DNA of 64,000 nt from positions 62,001 through 126,000 of the forward strand of contig NZ_QQAY01000006.1 of NCBI RefSeq assembly GCF_003350505.1. Reading direction: 5' to 3'. Below, in pieces: positions 7,724 to 17,071 of the stretch. Source of the stretch: Falsibacillus pallidus (GTDB lineage Bacteria > Bacillota > Bacilli > Bacillales > DSM-25281). The position numbers and the translations under genes were made by a program. Under the pieces are notes generated by a model. That model did no database searches, was not told the DNA's origin, and saw only the letters and a program-made list of their open reading frames with translations. Position 1 is the first letter of the stretch. Each line of letters begins with the position of its first letter.

Positions 7724-9949
7724 TTAGTTGTTTTGGCGGATGGCTTCCTGGTTGCGTTTGGACGGCCAGAATGCCCATCTGCCAAAGATGACAGTCAATG
7801 CCGGTACGAGGAATGGGCGTACGACGAATGTGTCGAGAAGGACGCCTATAGCCGTTACCGTTCCGAATTGGACCAGCACTTGGATAGGGAGCGTAGCAAG
7901 GACCGCAAATGTTCCGGCAAGGATCAGACCTGCAGAAGTGATGACAGCCCCTGATTGGGAAACACCTTCTGTAACTGCCTGGCCGAGCGGCATGCGTTTG
8001 CTCTTTTTCCAGATGCTCGAAATCATGAAAATGTTGTAGTCTTCGCCGAGTGCGACGATAAAGACAAAGGAATAAAGCGGGATGAATCCTTGGATGGCAG
8101 TAACATCAAATCCGTAATGAAGAACGATCCATCCAAGTCCTAGAGCACTGAAATAAGAAAGCAGTACGGTTGCCATTAAATAAAGCATCGCGACAACGGA
8201 ACGAAGATAGACAAGCAGCAGGACGGCAATCATCGCAATGATGATCGGGATTACGACGGAAGCGTCTTTATCTGTCGTTGCTCTCGTATCAAATTGTTCA
8301 GATGTTTGGCCGCCGATCCAGACTTTATCGCCAGCATTAGAAACGCCGGCTGATTTCAAGGATTTTTCAGCTTCGTCGCGCAAGTCAGGGATATGGTTCA
8401 TTGCTTCATTGGAATATGGATTCACACTGAATTCAACATCGTAGGAGAGCATATCCTTGTTCTTTTCACCTTTTCTCGGGTCTGAAACTTTTGCGACATA
8501 TGGAAGTGCCTCAAGTTTTTCCTTCAAGTCCAGGTCATTGCCCTCCGATTGAACCATCACTTGGGCAGGTGCCAGCTCCCCTGAGTTAAAGTGGTCTGAA
8601 ATCAGCTGGAAGCCTTCTCTTGAAGGCATATCCTTCGGGAAGGAAGAGAGTGTATCAAACGTATATTGGATCTTCATGGAGAAAAAGGCGAAGACCCCAA
8701 GCACCACTACGGTACCGATGGCGATTTTCCATGGGTTTCTGACAATGCCTCCCCCAAGTTTCTCTCCGAAGCTCGGTTTTGTTTTTTCCGGCTTGAGCTT
8801 TTTGCCTTTCTTCTCAGCACGTTCAACTTCCATTTCCCTTGTACGCGGGATGAACGGGAAGAAGGACGCGCGGCCTAGAATGGCCAGAAATGCCGGTACG
8901 AGCGTCAAACTTGCTACCATCATGATCAAGATGGATAGACTGAATGGAATGGCGAACCGCTGGATGGATCCGTACTGCGCCAATAATAGAGCGAGCAGGG
9001 AGAAGACGACAGTCAATCCGCTCATCGCGATGGCGCCTGATGATCCGGTTAACGCACGCTTCAATGCCTGTTTTTTATCCCTCTCTTCTTTTAATAAAGT
9101 CCGGAAGCGGGCAATCAGGAATAGGCAGTAGTCAGTACCTGCCCCGAAAAGGAGAACGGTCATGATCGACAAGCCCTGCGAGTCAAAAGTCGCCCATCCT
9201 TCTTTTCCAAACCATCCCAATACGGGGTTGATCACTCCATAAGCGAATCCGACCGCAACAAGCGGGACAAGCGCTAATATAGGCGAACGGTAAATGACAA
9301 GCAAGAATACTAGAACAAGAGTCACAGTCGCCAGCAGCAAGGAGAGATCTCCCTGGCTGAATAAATCCACTGCATCGACTTCAATCCCTGCAGGACCTGT
9401 AGCACGGACAAGAAGAGTGTCTTTATCCTTCATTTTCGCATCGAACGGGTTAGTGTCGAACATATCACTGGTGCGGTCATTCAATTCTTTCAAGCTGGCT
9501 TTCACTTTCTCTGTACTTGCTTTTTTATCAAATAAAATCGGATAGACGAGTGTCGTACCATCTTTTGAAATCAGCTGCTTTACGGCAGGCAGCGGCATCT
9601 CATGAATCGGAACGGAATTCAACTGTTCAGGAAGGGGATTATCTGCTAGATCTTTGGAAAGCTTTTGAATTCCGGCAATGTCATCATCCGTCAAACCTGA
9701 TGAACGGTACCAGGTTAAGAGTGCGGGCTTCCCGTCGCCGGAAGGGAATTCTTTCTCAGCGAGCTTTTGGGCTTCAACGGAAGGTTTGCTGCTGCTTAAA
9801 TTTGCTGCAAGGTCATTTTTTTGCGAGCTTGCCTGAGGCAGGGTCAGATTGACTGCTGCTAGAATCAGAATCCAGACGACAAGGGTAATCCATTTCCCTT
9901 TTTTGCTGGAGACCCAGTTCCCGTATTTTTCAAACCAGGACGTTTTCAT
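7724..9949 (-). CDS. MMPL family (RND-like) transporter
   Basis: A 741-residue membrane protein with the duplicated MMPL layout. Each half starts with one membrane helix (first about 18-38), then a large extracytoplasmic domain, then a block of five to six helices. The first block contains GAGTDYCLFLIARFRTLL and the second contains GEDYNIFMISSIWKKSKR, paired signatures of the proton-relay helices. Such proteins export lipids, drugs or other hydrophobic compounds with the proton gradient; B. subtilis YdfJ is a similar protein. A TetR gene follows upstream, and a TetR-type palindrome sits 28 nt before this start, so it is very likely repressed by that regulator and induced by a ligand. Confidence 0.9.
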   Translation of the reverse strand: MKTSWFEKYGNWVSSKKGKWITLVVWILILAAVNLTLPQASSQKNDLAANLSSSKPSVEAQKLAEKEFPSGDGKPALLTWYRSSGLTDDDIAGIQKLSKDLADNPLPEQLNSVPIHEMPLPAVKQLISKDGTTLVYPILFDKKASTEKVKASLKELNDRTSDMFDTNPFDAKMKDKDTLLVRATGPAGIEVDAVDLFSQGDLSLLLATVTLVLVFLLVIYRSPILALVPLVAVGFAYGVINPVLGWFGKEGWATFDSQGLSIMTVLLFGAGTDYCLFLIARFRTLLKEERDKKQALKRALTGSSGAIAMSGLTVVFSLLALLLAQYGSIQRFAIPFSLSILIMMVASLTLVPAFLAILGRASFFPFIPRTREMEVERAEKKGKKLKPEKTKPSFGEKLGGGIVRNPWKIAIGTVVVLGVFAFFSMKIQYTFDTLSSFPKDMPSREGFQLISDHFNSGELAPAQVMVQSEGNDLDLKEKLEALPYVAKVSDPRKGEKNKDMLSYDVEFSVNPYSNEAMNHIPDLRDEAEKSLKSAGVSNAGDKVWIGGQTSEQFDTRATTDKDASVVIPIIIAMIAVLLLVYLRSVVAMLYLMATVLLSYFSALGLGWIVLHYGFDVTAIQGFIPLYSFVFIVALGEDYNIFMISSIWKKSKRMPLGQAVTEGVSQSGAVITSAGLILAGTFAVLATLPIQVLVQFGTVTAIGVLLDTFVVRPFLVPALTVIFGRWAFWPSKRNQEAIRQNN

Positions 9950-9976
9950 TTACTTCATCTCCTAAATCGTGAATTT

Positions 9977-9994
9977 CCTTATCAGTTGATAAGG
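9977..9994. promoter_or_regulatory. TetR operator in front of the MMPL gene
   Basis: CCTTATCAGTTGATAAGG has perfect 8-bp arms around a 2-bp centre. The same core (TTATCA-N2-TGATAA) lies upstream of the TetR gene at 10699-10712. On the minus strand it falls just downstream of a possible promoter (TTAAAG, 17 bp, TATTTT), a position suited to blocking transcription. Confidence 0.85.
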
Positions 9995-10040
9995 TGGGAA
10001 TAAAATAGTGCATGTGTATTTAATCTTTAAAAAAATCGAA

Positions 10041-10673
10041 TCAGCTCAGCCCATAAAGCAGGACATCCACAATCATATGGGATTTTTCTTCAGCTGCTTC
10101 CTGCCGGCTCTTGCTGCTGTCTTTCAGGAACTTGGAAGGTTCCATGGATGATTTAATCAGGCTCAGCAAAAAGTGTGCGGCGTCGATGGGGGTTGCCCCA
10201 AATCGATATTGATTCTGAAGCTTGCCTTCCTTTGCCGCCTCTTCAAAAACTGCGACGACCGGCATGAGATAGCCGTTCATCCACCATTGATAGATTTGCG
10301 CCTGTGAAGCTGCATCCAGCTGATGTTCGATATCATGAAACATCTGATTCAAGTCTTCGTGATGATTCAGCATCATGTAATAGGCATATTGCTGGAGTCG
10401 CTCCCTCAAACTTTGCGGACGCTTTAAAATCCGTTGGACAGCTGTCTGGGTTTTAAAGATTGTTTCCCTGATGACTTCGATATACAGTTCTTTTTTGTTC
10501 GTGAAATGATGGTAAAGGGCAGGCTGCGTCAAACCGCATAAATCCGCGATCTGCCTTGTGGACACAGAACGGTATCCATACTCCATGAACAAGTCATGGG
10601 CTGTCTTGATGATGGCGTTCCTCGTTTCCACGTGCTCCCCTTTCTCAAAATTCCGCTTATCTTTGGAATCCAT
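10041..10673 (-). CDS. TetR/AcrR family transcriptional regulator of the MMPL exporter
   Basis: A 210-residue repressor with an N-terminal helix-turn-helix: NAIIKTAHDLFMEYGYRSVS followed by RQIADLCGLTQPALYHHFTNK. The C-terminal helical domain has no recognisable ligand motif. The gene lies directly upstream of the MMPL transporter gene on the same strand. Two copies of the palindrome TTATCA-N2-TGATAA flank it, one before its own start and one before the transporter, which indicates autoregulation and control of the pump. The ATG follows AAGGAT; an in-frame start further in, near the EHVETR residues, is possible. Confidence 0.92.
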   Translation of the reverse strand: MDSKDKRNFEKGEHVETRNAIIKTAHDLFMEYGYRSVSTRQIADLCGLTQPALYHHFTNKKELYIEVIRETIFKTQTAVQRILKRPQSLRERLQQYAYYMMLNHHEDLNQMFHDIEHQLDAASQAQIYQWWMNGYLMPVVAVFEEAAKEGKLQNQYRFGATPIDAAHFLLSLIKSSMEPSKFLKDSSKSRQEAAEEKSHMIVDVLLYGLS

Positions 10674-10698
10674 CCTACAGATCCTTTCACAAAGGTAT

Positions 10699-10712
10699 TT
10701 ATCACTTGATAA
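10699..10712. promoter_or_regulatory. TetR operator in front of the TetR gene
   Basis: TTATCACTTGATAA, with perfect 6-bp arms, lies 26 nt before the TetR start. It is the same core as the site before the MMPL gene, so both promoters are probably bound by the same repressor. Confidence 0.8.
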
Positions 10713-10861
10713 GTTGAATATAAGACATGTACAAGCTGTCTGTCAACAAAAAACCTTCTATTTGTTTAAGTTTTGTATAACTTTTATATACTTATTTGAC
10801 CAAACACACGTTTTCCTTTAATTTTAAAATAAGAATTCGTCCGGAAAAAGGAGGGGAAGAA

Positions 10862-13183
10862 TTGGAGAATTATCGGGTTTCTGTCAGGACAATGGTGGAA
10901 TACGTCTATTCTGGAGGGAGCATTGACAACCGTTTCAGGTCTGCTGCTTCCATGACAGAAGGGACCAGGATCCATCAAAAGCTGCAAAAGGAATACGGGG
11001 AGGCGGACCAAAAAGAAGTCTTTTTACAGATGGACATCCCGTTCGACTTCTTTACCCTTCAACTGGAAGGGAGATGCGACGGCTTGCTGGCTGCCGGATC
11101 TGACGGCCTTCTTACAATAGATGAAATAAAGTCATCCACAAAGCCGCTTGATTTAATAGAGGAACAAACGCATCCTGTCCACTGGGCACAGGCAAAATGC
11201 TACGCCTGCATTGTGGCTGAACAGAATGACCTTGAAGAAATAAAGGTCCAGCTCACCTATGTCCAACTGCCCTCTGAAGAAAAAAAGCAGTTTATAAAAG
11301 TGTTCAGCCAATTAGAATTAAAGGATTTCTTGGAAGAAACAGCCGCATCCTACCGTGCATTTGCAGAGATGAAATTAAAGCATGAAAAGCAGAGGCAGGC
11401 AAGCATCCAAGAATTGAGTTTCCCCTATCCTGAATACCGGAGTGGACAGCGGGCGTTCGCAGGTACTGTTTATAAGACGATTATGGACAGGAAAAACTTG
11501 ATGGCGGAAGCACCGACTGGAATCGGAAAAACCATGTCCACTCTTTTTCCTGCCATCAAATCGCTGGGGGAAGGACTGACTCGAAAACTCTTTTACCTCA
11601 CAGCCAAAACGATAACAAGGACAACCGCTGAGGAAGCATTGAACCATCTGGAGGCGAAGGGACTTTATATGAACTCCGTTACCATGACGGCGAAAGATAA
11701 AATTTGTTTCAAGGAAGAAACGATCTGCCAGCCGGAATACTGCGAATTTGCGGATGGCTACTATGACCGGATCAATGGGGCGATGCTCGACATCCTTTCC
11801 AATGAAACAAGGATCACCCGCACGGTCATCGAGGAGTATGCGATGAAGCATAAGGTCTGCCCGTTCGAATTCTCCATTGACCTTGCCTACCAGGCAGATG
11901 CCGTGATAGGGGACTATAACTACGTGTTTGATCCCCGGGTCAATTTGAAGAGATTCCTTGAGGAGCAAAAAAACAAAACGGTCCTGCTCATTGATGAAGC
12001 ACACAATCTCGTTGACCGGGCAAGGACGATGTTTTCCGCTTCTATTGATAAGTCCCCTTTCTTAAAGCTGAAAAGGGAGTATAAACAAAACCCCGCTTTG
12101 TTTTTGCCATCCAAGGCTCTTAATGATTTTTTCATTTCCTTCAAAAAAGAGATGGACGGCAGGAAACAATTAGTGCTCGATCTAATTCCGAATGAACTGC
12201 CTCTATTATTGGAAGCTTTCACAGAAGCGGCAGAAAAGGAGCTTTTGCATACAGCAAAGGACGCTGTTAAGACAGAGCTGCTGTTAGAAACGTATTTTGC
12301 CGCGCAAAATTTTATCCGGATAGCCAAATTATACGACGACCATTCCATTGCCTATGGAGAAAAAAACGGAAATGAATTGACCATGAATCTATTCTGCATA
12401 GATCCTTCTGAAAATCTTCGCAGGATGGGAAAAGGCTATCGGGCAAAAATCTACTTTTCGGCGACCATGTCTCCTGGCCGCTACTTTCAGGATATGCTGG
12501 GAGTAGATGAGGACGACTATAAGACGCGTGTCCCATCACCTTTTCACCCTGAACAATTTCAAGTGTGGGTCCAGCCTGTATCGACTAGGTACCGGGAACG
12601 GGAGGATTCTATCGCCCCGATTGTCCGGACCATTGGAAGTCTGGTAGAAGCGAAATCCGGGAACCATCTCGTTTTCTTTCCTTCCTATCAATATCTTGAT
12701 TCTGTTTATGAATCATTTACCCTGGACTATCCGGACATACAAACGATTAAACAAGACACGGGCATGAAAGAAGAGGAACGGGAGAAATTTTTAGAGAAAT
12801 TCCAAGCAGACAGCAAGGAACCATTGGTCGGATTTGCTGTATTAGGTGGAATCTTTTCGGAAGGGATCGATTTAAGAGGCGACCGGCTGAATGGGGTGGT
12901 CGTTGTCGGAGTAGGACTGCCGCAACTCGGCTTTGAGCGGGATTTGATCAAAAGCCATTTTGCAGCGCACGGAAAAAATGGCTACGATTATGCCTACGTC
13001 TACCCAGGCATGAATAAAGTGCTGCAGGCAGGCGGAAGACTGATCCGTTCCGAAACCGACACCGGCACCATCATCCTCCTCGATGACCGCTACCTCCAGC
13101 CAAAATACCAGGGGCTCCTGCCGGAAGAGTGGCGTAATTTTAGGATTTTGAAGGACTTTTCTATATTAAAGGCTCTTTTCTAA
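10862..13183 (+). CDS. PD-(D/E)XK nuclease-XPD/DinG-like helicase fusion
   Basis: A 773-residue protein if started at TTG 10862. That start has AAGGAGGGG (10848-10856) at ideal spacing and gives an N-terminus ENYRVSVRTMVEYVY; the frame is open further upstream to 10796 but without a ribosome binding site. Residues about 20-120 carry a RecB/Cas4-like nuclease signature: D73 in EGRCDG, E88 and K90 in IDEIKSS, and Q110/Y114 in WAQAKCYA. The rest is a superfamily 2 XPD/DinG helicase with Walker A APTGIGKT (about 218-225), four cysteines at about 282, 289, 294 and 333 suited to an iron-sulphur cluster, and DEAH at about 378. A role in DNA repair is inferred. The last codons and stop come from a dispersed repeat (13171-13343). 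Confidence 0.88.
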   Translation: MENYRVSVRTMVEYVYSGGSIDNRFRSAASMTEGTRIHQKLQKEYGEADQKEVFLQMDIPFDFFTLQLEGRCDGLLAAGSDGLLTIDEIKSSTKPLDLIEEQTHPVHWAQAKCYACIVAEQNDLEEIKVQLTYVQLPSEEKKQFIKVFSQLELKDFLEETAASYRAFAEMKLKHEKQRQASIQELSFPYPEYRSGQRAFAGTVYKTIMDRKNLMAEAPTGIGKTMSTLFPAIKSLGEGLTRKLFYLTAKTITRTTAEEALNHLEAKGLYMNSVTMTAKDKICFKEETICQPEYCEFADGYYDRINGAMLDILSNETRITRTVIEEYAMKHKVCPFEFSIDLAYQADAVIGDYNYVFDPRVNLKRFLEEQKNKTVLLIDEAHNLVDRARTMFSASIDKSPFLKLKREYKQNPALFLPSKALNDFFISFKKEMDGRKQLVLDLIPNELPLLLEAFTEAAEKELLHTAKDAVKTELLLETYFAAQNFIRIAKLYDDHSIAYGEKNGNELTMNLFCIDPSENLRRMGKGYRAKIYFSATMSPGRYFQDMLGVDEDDYKTRVPSPFHPEQFQVWVQPVSTRYREREDSIAPIVRTIGSLVEAKSGNHLVFFPSYQYLDSVYESFTLDYPDIQTIKQDTGMKEEEREKFLEKFQADSKEPLVGFAVLGGIFSEGIDLRGDRLNGVVVVGVGLPQLGFERDLIKSHFAAHGKNGYDYAYVYPGMNKVLQAGGRLIRSETDTGTIILLDDRYLQPKYQGLLPEEWRNFRILKDFSILKALF

Positions 13184-13343
13184 GAGTATCTTGCTTTAGA
13201 CATTAAAATGGGATAGCTTATGCAATCTATGCAAGAAATATAGCTAGAAAAGAGCCTGGATACTCCCTTTCAAAGCGCAAAACAGGTATTTGCACGTTCA
13301 AATCGGCATTAAGATTTGAACAACAACGTTTACGAAAAAAGCC
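13171..13343 (+). repeat. dispersed 172-bp element, copy 1
   Basis: Begins GGCTCTTTTC and ends TACGAAAAAAGCC, near-inverted ends. Internal landmarks shared with the other copies are GAAAAGAGCCTGGATACTCC and a hairpin with stem GTTCAAATC/GATTTGAAC and loop GGCATTAA. Its first 13 bp overlap the end of the helicase gene and provide the final residues and the TAA stop. Other copies are at 52586-52701, 59853-60024 and a terminal fragment at 35384-35412. Confidence 0.88.
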
Positions 13344-13357
13344 ATATTTAATGAGTG

Positions 13358-13392
13358 AAAAAGCCAGCTTTTCTTATGAGGCTGGCTATTTT
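13358..13392 (+). terminator. Rho-independent terminator after the helicase
   Basis: GCCAGC/GCTGGC stem, flanked by AAAAA and ATTTTA. It is the first terminator-like hairpin downstream of the helicase gene, lying just beyond repeat copy 1. Confidence 0.65.
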
Positions 13393-13473
13393 ATGTGAAA
13401 AGAATTGATATGAAGCCCGGCGGATTTAGAAATAGCAGGAAAATCGAGGTGTTTTCCCCCTATCCGGGTGTGC

Positions 13474-13598
13474 TATGCGCCAAAAAATCATGCTTATGCG
13501 CCGTTCCCCAATCTCTATGCGCGAGAAAATCCAGCTATGCGCCGGCCAAGGCGGTTTATGCGACAAAACCATATTCTTATGCGCCAGTGGAAAACCAG
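13474..13598 (+). repeat. 21-bp-period array B (TATGCGC family), six units
   Basis: Units begin at 13474, 13495, 13516, 13536, 13557 and 13578; all are 21 bp except the third (20 bp). Each opens TATGCGC, with a variable remainder. The unit motif is the same as in array A, about 8 kb away. A module with TTTTTGTCGA lies on the minus strand at 13640-13678, again upstream of the array in module direction. The 611-bp gap between the helicases otherwise holds repeat copy 1, a terminator and the next promoter region, including TATAAT at 13720-13725. Confidence 0.85.
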
Positions 13599-13639
13599 CC
13601 CCATAATCCCCAAGAAAATAGGACCCAAGGGCGGCGGGA

Positions 13640-13678
13640 TTCGACAAAAACCGGGGGATGACAGGGACCATAAAGGCA
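13640..13678 (-). repeat. TTTTTGTCGA module, copy next to array B
   Basis: On the minus strand it contains CCCTGTCATCCCCCGG followed by TTTTTGTCGAATCC. The CCTGTCA-(C/T)-CCCCGGTTTTTGTCGA order matches copies at 20887 and 22367. It carries a perfect TGTCGAA heptamer. Confidence 0.75.
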
Positions 13679-13794
13679 CCTCCCACTATCTTCACATCGC
13701 TTTTCCCCTCACACTTCTCTATAATAGGGAGAAGCACCGGCTGAGGCCGTCGCTCATATTAATTCAACAAATTCCATTATTGAAATAGAAAGTA

Positions 13795-15084
13795 GTGAAC
13801 GAAATGACCCGATTTTCAAACCTTGGGATCAGCGATGCGCTGGAAAACCAATTGAAAAAGGACGGAATCGATACGGCAACAGAGATTCAGGAAAAATCGA
13901 TTCCTCTTATATTAGAAGAAAAGGACGTCATTGCTGAAGCCCAGACAGGGACAGGAAAGACGCTTGCATTCATTTTGCCAATGCTGCAAAAATTGGTTGT
14001 GGCAGAAGAAGCGATACAAGGATTGATTCTGACACCAACCCGGGAACTTGCCCTTCAGATTACAGCTGAATTGACCAAACTGATTGAAGCCGTTCCGGAA
14101 GCTAAGATCCTTGCTGTTTACGGAGGACAAGATGTAGAAGCCCAGCTGAAGAAGCTGAAGAAAAGCATTCACATCGTCGTGGCAACGCCCGGACGTCTCC
14201 TTGACCACTTAAGAAGGCAGACCATCGACTTGAGCCAGCTGAAAACACTCGTATTGGATGAAGCCGATCAAATGCTGCATATGGGGTTCCTTCCCGAAGT
14301 GGAAACCATCCTGAGCCATGTGAATGAAGAGAGGCAGACATTATTATTCTCTGCCACCATGAACAGCGACGTTCGAAAATTGGCGAAAAAATATACGGAC
14401 AAGCCGGAAAATATAAAGATTAAGGCGAAGTCTATTACAGTAGAAAAAATTAATCAGCTTGTCATCCTGACGACAGACCGCAGGAAGCAAGCGGCATTGA
14501 AAGCAGTACTCAAGGAGTCCCAGCCATACTTGGCGATCATCTTCTGCCGCACGAAGCGCCGTGCGAGCACATTGAATGAAGCACTCCAATCGGCAGGCTT
14601 TTTATCAGAGGAGCTCCACGGAGATCTGTCTCAAGCCAAAAGGGAACGCGTCATGAAGAACTTCCGTGAAGCAAAGCTGCAGTATCTGGTAGCGACGGAT
14701 GTCGCAGCACGCGGCCTTGATGTAGAAGGGGTCACCCATGTGTTCAACTACGACATCCCCCACGATGTGGAAAGCTACATCCACCGCATCGGCAGGACAG
14801 GCCGTGCAGGGGAGGATGGTCTTGCGGTCACTTTCGCTGCACCAAAGGATCAAATTCATTTGGATATGATTGAAAAGGGAATCAATATGAAATTAAGGAA
14901 AGAGCAGTCCGATGTTGGGCCGGATGATCCGAAGCCGAATGAGCGAAGGGGAGAAGGTGGACGTCCAAGGGGTGGGCGCAGCTCTCAAAAAGCCCGTACA
15001 GGTGAAAAGCGTCCTTCGGAAAGAAGCAGAGCAGGAAACGCCAAAAGTGCAAGGCCGAGAAAGCCTTCAAAAAGACCAAGATAA
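13795..15084 (+). CDS. DEAD-box ATP-dependent RNA helicase
   Basis: A 429-residue RNA helicase with the full motif set: Q motif region ([11 protein letters not shown]), Walker [30 protein letters not shown] in [13 protein letters not shown], then [24 protein letters not shown] and [12 protein letters not shown] in the second RecA domain. The tail from about residue 375 is basic and rich in R, G, K and S, as in helicases that bind ribosomal RNA or the degradosome. The GTG start at 13795 has only a weak ribosome binding site; ATG at 13804 is an alternative. ywbE follows after 12 nt and is probably cotranscribed. Which Bacillus paralogue it matches I cannot say. Confidence 0.93.
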   Translation: MNEMTRFSNLGISDALENQLKKDGIDTATEIQEKSIPLILEEKDVIAEAQTGTGKTLAFILPMLQKLVVAEEAIQGLILTPTRELALQITAELTKLIEAVPEAKILAVYGGQDVEAQLKKLKKSIHIVVATPGRLLDHLRRQTIDLSQLKTLVLDEADQMLHMGFLPEVETILSHVNEERQTLLFSATMNSDVRKLAKKYTDKPENIKIKAKSITVEKINQLVILTTDRRKQAALKAVLKESQPYLAIIFCRTKRRASTLNEALQSAGFLSEELHGDLSQAKRERVMKNFREAKLQYLVATDVAARGLDVEGVTHVFNYDIPHDVESYIHRIGRTGRAGEDGLAVTFAAPKDQIHLDMIEKGINMKLRKEQSDVGPDDPKPNERRGEGGRPRGGRSSQKARTGEKRPSERSRAGNAKSARPRKPSKRPR

Positions 15085-15096
15085 GGAGTGGCGGCA

Positions 15097-15291
15097 ATGA
15101 ACGGACAAAATCGAAAGGATATCCATCCCGGTCTGGAAGTGGATATCGTATTGAAACAAGACCAGCGGACAGGGAAATTGACCCGCGGCATCGTAAAAGA
15201 TTTGCTGACGAATTCTCAGCACCATCCACATGGAATTAAAGTCCGTCTGCAGGATGGCCAGGTAGGAAGAGTCAAAAATATCATTTCATAG
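15097..15291 (+). CDS. ywbE: YwbE family small protein (DUF2196)
   Basis: A 64-residue protein whose sequence (RKDIHPGLEVDIVLKQDQRT, then LTRGIVKDLLTNS and HPHGIKVRLQDGQVGRVKNI) matches the conserved YwbE family. Function is unknown; the predicted small beta-barrel with many basic residues would suit nucleic-acid binding, which is inference. AAGGAG at 15083-15088 selects the ATG at 15097. It lies 12 nt after the DEAD-box helicase and ends before a strong terminator, so the two form an operon. Confidence 0.9.
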   Translation: MNGQNRKDIHPGLEVDIVLKQDQRTGKLTRGIVKDLLTNSQHHPHGIKVRLQDGQVGRVKNIIS

Positions 15292-15358
15292 AATCTATAA
15301 AAAGAAGCGATTCGACAAATTTTTGTAAAGTTATTGTAAAAAACAGAAATAATAAATC

Positions 15359-15399
15359 AGCCCTGAACACTTGACGCTATTGAGGTTTGGGGCTTTTTT
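15359..15399 (+). terminator. Rho-independent terminator after ywbE
   Basis: AGCCC/GGGCT stem extended by TGAAC/GTTTG, followed by TTTTTT. Confidence 0.8.
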
Positions 15400-15414
15400 G
15401 CGAAATGTCCTATC

Positions 15415-15444
15415 TTGACATATTTTGAAAAATATTGATAAATT
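15415..15444 (+). promoter_or_regulatory. promoter of phnCEE with an internal palindrome
   Basis: TTGACA at 15415-15420 and TAAATT at 15439-15444, spacer 18 bp. The spacer holds a perfect palindrome, ATATTTT-GA-AAAATAT (15420-15435), which may be an operator. I see no tandem TTAACA-type PhoP boxes. Confidence 0.55.
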
Positions 15445-15521
15445 AAAAATATTGCTATTCTTTCTAAATGATTACTTTAGCGAATTAATAGAATAAAAAT
15501 ATGGGGAAAGTTGGGTAAGGT

Positions 15522-16295
15522 ATGATCGAATTTAAGAATGTCTCGAAAGTGTATCCAAATGGGACAGTGGGGCTTAAAGATATTAATCTGACCATTGAAC
15601 CAGGAGAATTTGTTGTCATTGTAGGTCTTTCAGGAGCAGGGAAATCAACGATGCTTCGTTCGATTAACCGGCTGCACGATATTACAGAAGGTGAGATCAT
15701 CATCAATGGAAAGTCGATCACGAAAGCGAAAGGGAAAGATCTTCTAAAGATCCGCCGCGACATCGGGATGATTTTCCAAAACTTCAATCTCGTTAAACGC
15801 TCCACAGTGCTGCGAAATGTCCTTAGCGGCCGTGTCGGCTACCACTCCACGATTCGCACCATCTTAGGCTTGTTTCCTAAAAAGGACGTAGAGCTGTCTT
15901 TAAACGCCCTTAAACGCGTTAATATCATGGATAAAGCCTATACACGTGCAGACCAGCTTTCCGGCGGACAGCAGCAGCGTGTGTCCATTGCCCGGGCACT
16001 TGCTCAGGAAGCGAAGATTATTTTGGCAGACGAGCCTGTTGCATCCCTTGATCCACTTACAACACGCCAAGTAATGGATGATTTAAGACGCATCAATCAA
16101 GAACTGGGCATCACGACTATCGTAAACTTGCACTTTATCGATCTAGCAAGGGAATATGCTACGCGCATCATTGGGGTCCGTGCAGGAGAAGTCGTATTTG
16201 ACGGTCCTACTGAACAAGCGACTGACAACGTATTCTCTGAAATCTACGGACGTGAGATTAAAGAGGATGAATTGCTAGGGGAGAAAAACTCATGA
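15522..16295 (+). CDS. phnC: phosphonate/phosphite ABC transporter, ATP-binding protein
   Basis: A 257-residue ATPase of the PhnC family. Walker A is GLSGAGKST (about residues 36-44), the signature is [17 protein letters not shown], and Walker B is [12 protein letters not shown]. PhnC powers uptake of phosphonates, phosphite or related phosphorus compounds. The stop overlaps the start of the next gene (ATGA at 16292), so it is translationally coupled to phnE. The usual phnD gene does not precede it; phnD lies beyond the two permease genes on the opposite strand. Confidence 0.94.
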   Translation: MIEFKNVSKVYPNGTVGLKDINLTIEPGEFVVIVGLSGAGKSTMLRSINRLHDITEGEIIINGKSITKAKGKDLLKIRRDIGMIFQNFNLVKRSTVLRNVLSGRVGYHSTIRTILGLFPKKDVELSLNALKRVNIMDKAYTRADQLSGGQQQRVSIARALAQEAKIILADEPVASLDPLTTRQVMDDLRRINQELGITTIVNLHFIDLAREYATRIIGVRAGEVVFDGPTEQATDNVFSEIYGREIKEDELLGEKNS

Positions 16296-17071
16296 CCCAG
16301 GATCAATTGAAAAAACCAGCTCGCACAAAGTTTTGGATGACGGTCGTTTTAATGGTTGTTCTTTTCTGGGTCAGTGCGAAGAGCACGGATGCAACATTCA
16401 GTGAACTATTCGAAGGGCTTCCGCAAATCGGCGTCCTTTTGGCCAAGATGTTCCCGCCTGACTGGTCTTACTTTTCTTATGTAGTGGATCCTATGCTTGA
16501 GACCATCCGCATGGCTCTTTTAGGGGCAACTTTTGGGGCAATCATTGCGATCCCATTAGCGCTTTTGTCCGCTTCCAACGTGTTTGAATCCAATTGGATC
16601 GTACAGCCTTTCCGATTCATCTTGAACTTGATTCGTACAATTCCGGACTTATTGCTTGCAGCGATTTTCGTTGCGATCTTTGGACTTGGGCCATTGCCTG
16701 GTATCTGGGCATTGACGATTTTCTCTTTAGGGATTATCGCAAAGCTTACATATGAGTCCATCGAAGCCATTGACCGCGGGCCGCTTGAAGCGATGACAGC
16801 AGTCGGCGCCAATAAAATTCAATGGATTTTCTTCGGGGTCATCCCGCAAGTATTGCCGCAGTTCCTTTCTTACTCTATTTATACATTTGAAATCAATGTT
16901 CGTGCAGCAGCCGTCCTTGGGTTGGTCGGAGCCGGTGGTATTGGGATTTTCTACGAAAGAACGCTTGGATTCTTCCAATATGACCGCGTTGCCAGCATCA
17001 TCATTTTCACACTGGTTGTCGTATTGCTAATTGACTATATCAGTACTAAAATCCGGGAGAAATTAATATGA
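16292..17071 (+). CDS. phnE: phosphonate ABC transporter permease, first PhnE
   Basis: A 259-residue inner-membrane permease with about six helices. The PhnE core is visible: [20 protein letters not shown], a [20 protein letters not shown] coupling (EAA) loop, and [18 protein letters not shown]. It overlaps phnC upstream and the second phnE downstream by 4 nt each. The pair would form the heterodimeric channel of the importer. Confidence 0.94.
   Translation: MTQDQLKKPARTKFWMTVVLMVVLFWVSAKSTDATFSELFEGLPQIGVLLAKMFPPDWSYFSYVVDPMLETIRMALLGATFGAIIAIPLALLSASNVFESNWIVQPFRFILNLIRTIPDLLLAAIFVAIFGLGPLPGIWALTIFSLGIIAKLTYESIEAIDRGPLEAMTAVGANKIQWIFFGVIPQVLPQFLSYSIYTFEINVRAAAVLGLVGAGGIGIFYERTLGFFQYDRVASIIIFTLVVVLLIDYISTKIREKLI

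Noticed and set aside
10796-10861. Upstream extension of the nuclease-helicase gene
   Set aside because: No ribosome binding site, AT-rich and not family-like; AAGGAGGGG points to TTG 10862.
13395-13788. Overlapping open frames across array B
   Set aside because: Same cause as array A; several frames on both strands are open, with repeated low-complexity peptides.
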